Source: Hydractinia symbiolongicarpus
Lineage: Eukaryota; Cnidaria; Hydrozoa; Anthoathecata; Hydractiniidae
Assembly (NCBI RefSeq): GCF_029227915.1
Contig: NC_079884.1
Span: 21,142,001 to 21,206,000, forward strand
DNA length: 64,000 bases
Reading direction: 5' to 3'
The stretch's first letter is position 1, and each line of letters starts with the position of its first letter. A model generated the notes under the pieces. It made no database searches. It was not told the DNA's origin and was given only the letters and a program-made list of their open reading frames with translations. Below are positions 55,569-64,000 of this stretch, piece after piece. Position numbers and translations under genes: made by a program.

Positions 55569-58500
55569 TTCTTAAAAACACTACAATTTTTTTGTATTAC
55601 CCCCAACTTCGGACAATTTATTTATATCAGAGAAACACTTATAAATAATTTTAAATGCATAGAATGACCCTATTGAAGCTGTAATAATTTTAAAAGGGCT
55701 TAATTCATTAAATTATCAGAGATTTAAGACATAATTCACCAAAAATCATTCTACCCCTAACATCGGACACTATAAATATACAGGTTTTGAACGCAAAAAT
55801 TATGTCTCGGTTAAAGTTAAAATGTGACATAAAAATGCCTTCATTAACACAAATGTAACCTTATAAAGTATCACTAGGCATCCTTAAATAAGAAACAAGC
55901 AAAGTTGTGCCCAAACCTTCAAAGTTTAGAAAGATAATGCAAGATGCCTGAAGTAACTCGCTTCGCCTGAGAAAACAAACACAAAGAAAGAGAGGATAAA
56001 ATAAGGGTGTGTAATTTATGGAACAGATCTCGCCGATGCAGCATATGTCTATATTTTAAAAGACGACAGATCTTTTTAGAATTTCTTGCGTGCTATCTCA
56101 ATGCAGAGAAGCTAACACAGAGATTTTTTAAACTGTCTAACTGAAGTTAGATGTCCAAAGTAAGAGGATTGTATGCTAACTATGAAAGTTGTTTAATAGC
56201 TTTTTACGTTTTATTATATTCTAGCGTAGCATGATAAAAATAAAAAAAATCGACAGGAAAACATATACAGACCTTATTTGAAGAAAGTCAAATCATGGTT
56301 CAAAACTTTTGCACTGTGGCTACTAGCATTTTTGACTGAAAATGAAACTACATATTCAAGCTAAGTTTTAATTTTAAAATCAAAACTACCTGAAAATAAA
56401 GTTGGGATTGGGTTGGTCCATGACTTACCGCCTGCATTATTTTGCCTGTCACTTTGCGTAAGAGGTGTCGCGATTATCAACAACACGCCTCCTGCTTCAT
56501 AAATATGTCCTGCACTGGGGTGGGCTTCGGAGAAATGAAAGCGAAAGTTCAATAAAGTTGTCATCACGTGAAAATGTAATTCAACGGATACGATTTAAAT
56601 ATGTAAAAAAGATGGTAGCCTTAAACGCGAAAAAGTTTGAGCACATGCATCTGTCACTTCGTTTTTGGTGTGGCACCAGTCCAAGGTTTCAGCACTAATA
56701 ATTTATAGCAGAGGAAACCAGTCACTATTTTGCCATCTTCAGCTTCTAGCTATATATTTCCCCTGCATACTCTTTTTGTCAGGTGTTAATAACTTAGCTA
56801 GTTTTTTAATGCTCAAAGATTTTCTAAAATCTAGCTAGCATGCTCTGATTCAAGAGTGAATCTGAAATGCTAATAGGTAAAAAATGATGTAGTTTCATTA
56901 ACATATAGATCTAAAAGCTATTAAAATGTTTTTTAAGCCAATTTCCAGTTTGTTTTTCTTGTTTTTTACTCAAAAGGCATATCAGCCATATTTTAAGTAC
57001 ACCTTTACGATAATTCAATTGTATATCCTACGGCTCTCCATCGTTTTACAATATCAGAAAAAAAGAGGTAAAAAACATGTTTTTATAAGAGTTTGTTAGA
57101 GATGAAAAGGTGTATTCCCCAGTTTTTTAACTTCCTTTGTATCAATTTCTTTCAAAATTTTAGGAAACGTTAATAATAATAAGATACAACTTATATATAT
57201 ATGTGTAGTATTTTCTGGTATATAACCTGCGGGTTATAAGTTGATTTTTACGACTTCCACCGTTGATGCGGGTTATAATGTGGTGCGGGTTATGTGATAA
57301 GTTTTATATTTTCTGTCATTTATTGTGACATTTAAAGTTTATACATTCAATAAAGAAAATAGTACCAACAGGATAAAATATGTACATTAATATAATTGCA
57401 TGCGCTATACTACATCTACGTAATCTTACTTCAACTACGTAATTTAATTTTTTTCACACAGTGAAATGGCTTTAACTTTCTATTGCTTGGCAGCGCTAAT
57501 ATTACGAGCTCTCTTTGAAACACAATTCAGGAGATCATTTTTCTTTTGTGTTGAATGTAATTCTAAGCTATTTATATCTTTGCAATCACATTGAGCACAT
57601 TGAAATGATTTGCGTTTGGTAATGGAGCAATATAGCAGGTATCATTTTTAGGTTTATTTGATGCATATTTCACAACCTAGTGCCAAGGACTTAATTATTA
57701 ATTTGTGTTAAAAATATTGAACAATGTTAAAATTAAATAAGATCACTTTCTATATATATAAAATCTTGGGTTGGGACTAAGTTAGCAAAATCATCATCGT
57801 CGAGATGTAGTTAAAATGCTACATAAATGGAAAGAGAAAGAAAGTGGAATCTTTGTAACTGCACACCTGTTATACTTTTTTGCACACCTTAACATAACTT
57901 GGGCATGCAATCATCATGCAATGCTCATTTAAGAGAGTGATATGCCATACATTGCTGATTTAACTCATAACAATTGAAGAAGCCATTTTAATTATGTCTG
58001 CTTTTTTATCATAGCGAAACAGTCATGTCTCAGGTGGCCTGTGACATCAAAAAAAGGAGTTAAAAGCATGTTTTTACAATGCCATCAATCTTTATTTCGA
58101 TTGGCTTAACTTTCTAAAATTGTCTGTGATATCATGCACAAGAAAATTAAAAATTAACAATGGAAAATATATTTTTTAGAGCATGATTACGTTGCTTCTT
58201 ATATGGTAATGCAGGATGTATTTTTAATTTTTGCATTTGAACTAATAATTTGTCATTGCATATTTATAGTTTTTATTTCTTACACAGTACTGGAATCAGG
58301 ACACCTAACATCGTGAGTTGGTATCATGCACGACACGAACAATCTGTGATCCAATCGTGACCATCGTGATAAAAAATGTTAACTAAGAACTTCGTGATAG
58401 TCGAAATAAAAATAATGATGCTATCGCGATTGTCACCATTAATTGTGATTGTTGCGATGGATTGTGAATAACATTAAAAATATTAAACAATAGATGCGTA

Positions 58501-59492
58501 TAATCTTGTGTCTTTGTTTTTTTTTTTACATTTAAAAATTCTTTTGCATCTTGTAATATAATTATATTGGAAATAGGAATTTAGATGACTCCAACTTAAG
58601 GCGAGTGTAAAGGAAAGTGCGCATGATTATATCATCTCTAAATAACATTTTCATAACCTGATATGTAGATATTTTGGAAGCTTTTATTTTTCTCAATTGA
58701 GTGATATAATTTTTTTGGAAAAATATTAAGGTCGTTTGAGGTTTAGGTGTATACAAAATTTACCCCAGTCTCTCCTAACGGATGTTACTCTTACAAAACG
58801 GCTGGATTTTTTTTCAAAATTTTTTGACTATTCTTCCCACCTAAGCTGTATCTAAAAAGGTTTTTTACTATTTTGTTCAAAATTTTATAGTTTTCTTACT
58901 ATTTCATATTCTTCCAAATGCTACTTTTTCAACTTGTTTTCTTTCACATAGACGGCTGTAAAAAAAATTAAACACGTTTTTACAAAAAAATAAAAGAAGC
59001 CTTTTTAGATATATTATTTAGCTTTATTTCAAAACAGCTCTCCTACACCAACGCTAATTAGGTTTGTGAGAGAAAGTTCAGATGTAGATACCATTTTATC
59101 AAAAAATAAACACTGAGAAAAAGAGTTTTAAAGTTTTGAAGTTTTTACTCACATGCGGCTACTTGCGGCATTGAAGTTACACTTGACATGTTTTCCATTT
59201 TTAAAGCGTGATATTTTTCTCTTTGGAAAGTGAGAAAAATATCAGCCCTTCAAAATTGTTTTTTTTTAAGGAAATATGCGCACGTGAGCACATATATGAC
59301 ACAGAAAGAGTGTTACAAAGATTATCACAGCGTTATTAGCGAGTAAACGTAAACAAACAAAATAAACAGAGATCCAGATGGAATTTTTGAAAAAAAATTC
59401 ATAATTAAAAAGTTTAGTATATTTTGCCCTGATTTCACGAAGAAAAAAAAGCCCGAAAAGAAATCATTTTTTTTCATTTACACTCACCTTAA
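55569..59492. other. Gene-poor spacer
   Basis: No gene is seen. Sequences at 55590-55790 (two boxes like CCCCTAACATCGGACA) may be the 5' flank of the pogo-like element. At 58290-58470 there are several CGTGAT/ATCGTG boxes without clear periodicity. Confidence 0.35.
57215..57300. repeat. GCGGGTTATAA-type repeats, possible transposon terminus
   Basis: CTGCGGGTTATAA, TGCGGGTTATAATG and TGCGGGTTATGTG occur at 57228-57296, with GGTATATAACC just before. Repeats of this style sit at the ends of some pogo/Tigger-class elements. I infer this from general resemblance and found no matching partner end. Confidence 0.35.
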
Positions 59493-61760
59493 TTAGTTGT
59501 TCTCAGGCGAAGTCAGTAGTAGCTTTCTGTCTCTCAGACTGGCGTTACACATCCACCTAACCATTCTCATATCATTCCTTTCTAAACGGTCAAGAACTTC
59601 CTGCTTCACTGCCCATGTCTCGCTACCATACAACATAACACTTCTTACACAGGCCTCATACAACCTACCTTTTACCTCAATTGACAGGACTCTGCTAGTC
59701 AACAAAGGAAGTAACTCTCTGAACTTTTTCCAAGCAGAAAATATCCTGCAAGTAACACTTCTTCCAACACCCCCTTCACTGCCCAACATATCACCTAAGT
59801 AACAGAAGTTCTCAACTATCTCTAACGAGCCACTGTTGTACATCATTAAAGCTGGAAATACTTCATTCTCTATAATCTCACCTTTGCAACGCTTGTATAC
59901 AAACTGTATGTCAGCTCTTAACCTTCCACTAATACTACTGCACTTCTTATGTACCCAATGCTTGAGTTACTACCAACCCATTCCTGCAAACTCCACAAGG
60001 CCACTTTCCAACTATAAGGTCACACTTGGCTGCAATGCTACTAATCATGACTTTAGACTTTGCTGTGTTTACCTTTAGCCCTTTCTCTTCTAGTCCTTTC
60101 TTCCACTTCTTAAACTTTTCAACTAATTCTTCCATCGACTCTGCTATGAGAACTAAATCATCTGCATACAATAACTCCCATGGACAACCTGTTCTGAACT
60201 CCATCAACAGGGCTTCTAAGACTAGAATAAACAACAAAGGACTAAGTACAGAACCCTGATGTACACCAACATTTACACTAAATTCATCACTAAGTGAATC
60301 GTTAATCCTGACACGACTTCTAGCATTGCTGTACATAGACTGTACCATCGTAACTAGCCACTCATCCACACCTTATTTTCTCATAGCCCACCAAATAACT
60401 TTACGTGGCACTCTATCAAAAGCTTTCTCTAGATTTACAAAGGCAAAATAGAGATTCTTTCTCTTTCCTAAATACTTTTCCTGAAGCTGTCTGAGTAAAA
60501 ATATTGCATCTGTAGTGCCACGCCCTGGAACAAAACTAAATTGCATCTTATCTATATCAATCCTTTCTCTAAGTAACTTATCAATCACTCTTTCAATAAC
60601 TTTCATTACTTGATCAACCAACTTCAAACCTCTATAGTTACCCCTTTTTAATGCATCACCCTTGCCCTTGAAACAATTCACTATTACACTCGACTGCCAC
60701 TCAATCGGAATAGCACCATCCTTTATAATCTGGATAGCAAGACTTGTAATAAGCTCAACTCCAATATATCCAGATGCTTTTACCATCTCTGCAACAATAC
60801 CTGATACTCCTGCAGCCTTGCCAATCTTCAATTTCCTAATAGCCTCCACTACCCATTCTGTCTTGATCTACATAGCTGGCCCTTCTACAACATCATCATT
60901 AGACAAATTATCCTCGTCCCAATCAAACTCAGTGTTAACAACCTCTGATAATGATTCTTCCAAGCTACCCTTTTCTCCTCCTCTGTGCTAGCCAAAACAC
61001 CTTCATCATTACGTATACACTTCTCACCTACAACATCTTGATTAGTCTTCTTCATTTGCTTTGTTATCTTGAATACCTCATTGCGCTGGTCTTCCCTTCT
61101 TAACACATCTGCAAATCTGTTTCTCTCTGCTTCTGATTCTCTGCAACGAATATGCCAACTCCTCCATATCCATCATTATTACCAATCCAAAAAAAGCTTA
61201 TACCTTGCCCTCCTACCTTCCACAAATCTCACTGAAGCTCCTCTCCACCTGACCTCCTGAACACAACACATATCAACAGATCTACGTTCTAACATTTCAA
61301 CTACTTCACCTGCTCTACCTCTCAGAGTACCAACATTTACACTAGCCATCCTCAACCTAGTGTTATCTACCTTGTGATGTGATAGCTGGGTAACGGTCTG
61401 ACGATGCTCACACCTGACATCTGTCCTACCGTGCGCGACACCTTCACTCCTTAGAGTTCCAGCCCCGTTTACGCAGTTTGTCTGATCAACTATTCTTACG
61501 GCCATTAATAAAGAGTTTTGGCATTCATATAGGTGAGTAAGTAGTTCTTCTTCAATATAGTTTTGGCATTGTTTTACAGCTGGATGCCCTTCCTAGCGCC
61601 AGCCGTTCACAGACTGAACTGGGTGTTTTTTAAAGTGACACCATCACTATGTGGCATTTCATGGGACTTCCACAATCGCCCCTTTAAACTAAGGCATGGT
61701 GGAGGACGTTCAACTCCTCTCTTGTCTCTTAAGGAGACCCTTCACCCTAGCATGAGGTAA
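59493..61760 (-). pseudogene. Non-LTR retrotransposon (RTE-like), endonuclease mostly deleted
   Basis: Reading from 61505 down, the start of an apurinic-type endonuclease is present (MASVNVGTLRGRAGEVVEML, CCVQEVRWRG). It then stops near YKLFLDW and joins directly to the endonuclease-RT linker (about 61175). The reverse transcriptase follows in broken frames: GKAAGVSGIVAEMVKASG, NYRGLKLVDQVMKV, FVPGRGTTDAIFLLRQL, NLEKAFDRVPRKVIW, GVHQGSVLSPLLFIL and YADDLVLIAES with the catalytic pair intact. The C-terminal part has CYLGDMLG and YGSETWAVK. At 61550-61760 there is probable 5' untranslated sequence (CTGGATGCCCTTCCTAGCGCC). Several frameshifts and stops make it inactive. Confidence 0.8.
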
Positions 61761-62839
61761 TTAAATAATAAAAATCTTTCGCAAAGTTTTATAATATATA
61801 CATTGCGTAAGAATGTATTGTTGATTTAATTACTTAAAAAGATTCCAGCACGTTTAATTTAAAAAACATATAAGAAGCATTGTTCACAACTATTAAATGA
61901 CTCACACATTTTTTTATTAAAAGAATACAACTACGGTTTATTTTGTAAAACAAATGGTGTATATTCTGAAATAAATACAATATCTACATTTCTCGATGAA
62001 AACATTTCCTTCTTAACAAACAACGTAAAATAATCCTTCCGCATACTTTTTTATTGAAACAAATAAAAACATTTCTATCGCCACTTTTCATTTTTAAACT
62101 TTTAAAATGCAATCTAAAAAAATCATTTCTATCGCAGTTCTTCTTTTTTAAACTTTTAAAACGCGATCTAAAAAATCCTTTCTATCGCCGCTTTTTGTTT
62201 ATAAACTTTTGAAATGCGATCTAAAAAATCTTTTCTATCGCCTCTTTTTGTTTATAAACTTTTAAAATGCGATTTAAAAAAACATTTTTATCGACCCATT
62301 TTCGTATTTAAATTTTTTCAAATGCAATCTAGAAAATCTTTTCTATCACCGCTTTTCATTTATAAACTTTTAAAATGCAATCTAAACTTTTATATTTAAT
62401 TACTGCAATTAAAATTTTCAAAAGAGTTCGATCGCGTGGGGTCATTGTTTATCAGCGAGGCAATTATTTTCTTAAAAAAACAAAAGCTATCGCAATGTTA
62501 TTGTTCTATGTAACTATTCATGCGAGTTTCGCATCCGCGGTAATTAAACATTGGCCCTGTCTTCTGCAACTTAACTTTGTATTTCCGAAGTTCCAAAAAA
62601 TCATTTTATAACACAATATAGCATTGGCACTGTCTTCTGCAACTTAAAAGTTCATGGCATCTGATAAACGCAGTTCATGCCATTCAATTTAGTATGTATC
62701 GAGTCCATGATACCATTCATATTATTCACATAGTTAAAATTGTCATTGTATGTATCGTTCTGTAACTCAACTTTGTATTCCAAAGTTCCAAAAATATATT
62801 TTTCATTTTAAACGCAACATTTAACACTTAGGCTTGCTT
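61761..62839. other. Spacer around the 54-bp satellite
   Basis: Apart from the satellite there is no gene. A short direct repeat, CACTGTCTTCTGCAACTTAA, or a near copy of it, occurs at 62556-62575 and 62629-62648. Confidence 0.4.
62068..62395. repeat. 54-bp satellite, about six units
   Basis: CTATCGCC(A/G)C boxes recur at about 62075, 62129, 62182, 62235, 62289 and 62343. Each is followed by a TTTTAAACTTTTAAAATGC and an AATCTAAAAAATC stretch. The same unit appears at 3195-3275 inside the 737-bp MITE-like element. Confidence 0.85.
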
Positions 62840-63591
62840 TCAAAAAGCAAACATCTTTAATACATGAAAAAGTCTAGCTGACGATGCACCATACTTTGTC
62901 ATGCAATCTACTATCTGTTCAGCGCCAGGTACCCATTGTACAATAATTTCTCCGAGTTGACTCATTTCATGCAATCTGGCAATATCAATACGTAATCTCA
63001 GATCTTGGATGATCTTTGTGCTTTCAAGATGCTCCCGTAGCAATTGGTTATCAGTTTTACATGCAAAAGATGGAGCAACATTAAATATCCCCTTTACCAA
63101 TGATGCAAGAACGTATCCAGCATCTGCTGGCTAACTTAACACCATCGTCTCAGAAGATAGTGGACTCTTTGTAACACGATCAAGCTTTTTTGAGCGCCAT
63201 GTGATAGGTAAAACATATCCATTACCACACAATAAAACTATGAAAGCACTTGTGAAGAACCACTAGGTAGACTTGCATGAGTCGCATCACCATATACCAT
63301 TACTGCAAGATTCTCTGGATGACCAAGATTATTAAATGTCCATCATAGTTTTGTAGCATTCAATTTCTTAACTGCTTTGTTTGCCTCAATGAGATTACAG
63401 ACTTTCGGATTCTTTCCATAGTTACTCACATAACATGCATCAAAGGCACAATCTGGTCTGGTCTGAGAAGTAACCCATACAAGCTGACCACAAAGAGATC
63501 TTAAAAATTTCTTTTCTTCAAGAGTAAGATCATCTTTCTGTGAAGCTTGCTGTTGAGACACTTCTATTGGTCTGAAACATTGTACTAATCA
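62840..63591 (-). pseudogene. Ty1/copia retrotransposon relic: end of reverse transcriptase and RNase H
   Basis: The upper part reads LTLEEKKFLRSLCGQLVWVT, SQTRPDCAFDACYVSN, the usual end of copia RT. It continues through frameshifts and stops into RNase H (YGDATHASLPSGSSQ, WRSKKLDRVTKSPLSSETMV), then LRIDIARLHEMSQLGEIIVQ, WVPGAEQIVDCMTKYGAS. It has the order and wording of copia-type RNase H. No LTR is seen in the window, so the element is truncated. Confidence 0.8.
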
Positions 63592-64000
63592 AAACGACTT
63601 TTCTTCCCACCAAAATCTTTCAAAACTTATTCAACTCTACAGTACCGCCTGAATGTAATTTTACATGTGCACGATAGTTATCACCTTTTACATGAGCTTT
63701 CAGTAGCGTCAGAACTTTCGTTTTTATTATATATTCATTGTTGAATACATGATCTATTTTTGCATGTGAAAAACAATAGAGTTCGTGTCCCACACATGAA
63801 ATTTAATGATCGCATGAAATTGGCTTATTGTTTTTTATAATTACCACAGCTGCTAAGGGATTAACACAAAAAAATATTTAAAAAGTTTATTATCCTTTGT
63901 GTCTCTATTGTTTCAGCACATGAACATCTTTTATTCACACATGAATTTATTTGTGAAAGTATCTCCGATTTCGTAAACACGTAAGCGAATGTTATTGTTC
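63592..64000. other. End of window, no gene seen
   Basis: A short palindromic pair around 63760-63800 and no coding sequence I can support. Upstream copia sequence may be too decayed to read. Confidence 0.35.

Overview
The window is AT-rich eukaryotic DNA with spliced genes, metazoan-type scaffold and tubulin-modifying genes, and many short repeats, SINEs, Helitron-like elements and decayed retroelements. The best guess is a cnidarian, possibly a hydrozoan. That is inference from gene content and repeat style; nothing in the window fixes the species. Every gene I can support is on the minus strand.

Layout. (1) 188-1813 is an intronless AGBL4/CCP6-type tubulin deglutamylase. (2) 7838-22079 is a gene of about 15 exons for a coiled-coil, PDZ and SH3 scaffold of the DLG5 type. 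I rebuilt it exon by exon from splice sites and reading phase. Its introns hold two minisatellites and a MITE. (3) 22080-28250 is repeat-rich: hairpins, two adjacent Helitron-like elements, a tRNA-derived SINE and a 2.1-kb element with long inverted repeats. (4) 28253-47941 is the main interest: three tandem, same-strand paralogues of about 1,200 residues. Each has a signal peptide, a Gly/Asn-rich beta-helix-like ectodomain, a Cys-rich module and 8-9 hydrophobic segments. Each is almost wholly coded by one giant exon that starts at a splice acceptor and ends at a phase-1 donor. For two of them I can find a short separate exon for the cytoplasmic tail. (5) 48560-64000 is mostly mobile DNA: a 756-bp Helitron-like element, a 2.8-kb element with terminal inverted repeats, a pogo/Tigger transposase split by a SINE, an RTE-like LINE with most of its endonuclease deleted, a 54-bp satellite and a Ty1/copia relic.

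How the genes relate. The enzyme and the scaffold are ordinary metazoan housekeeping or polarity genes with no evident link to each other. The three receptor-like genes look like a tandemly duplicated surface-protein family. Ectodomain and membrane core are conserved, while the tails are short and unlike each other. Function is unknown; recognition, sensing or adhesion are all possible.

A second theme is inverted duplication. There are six near-perfect 10-18 bp hairpins with loops of 4-7 nt, one 15-bp hairpin inside receptor coding sequence, and a minisatellite in which the core of two units has been flipped. Together these suggest recurrent template switching in this genome.
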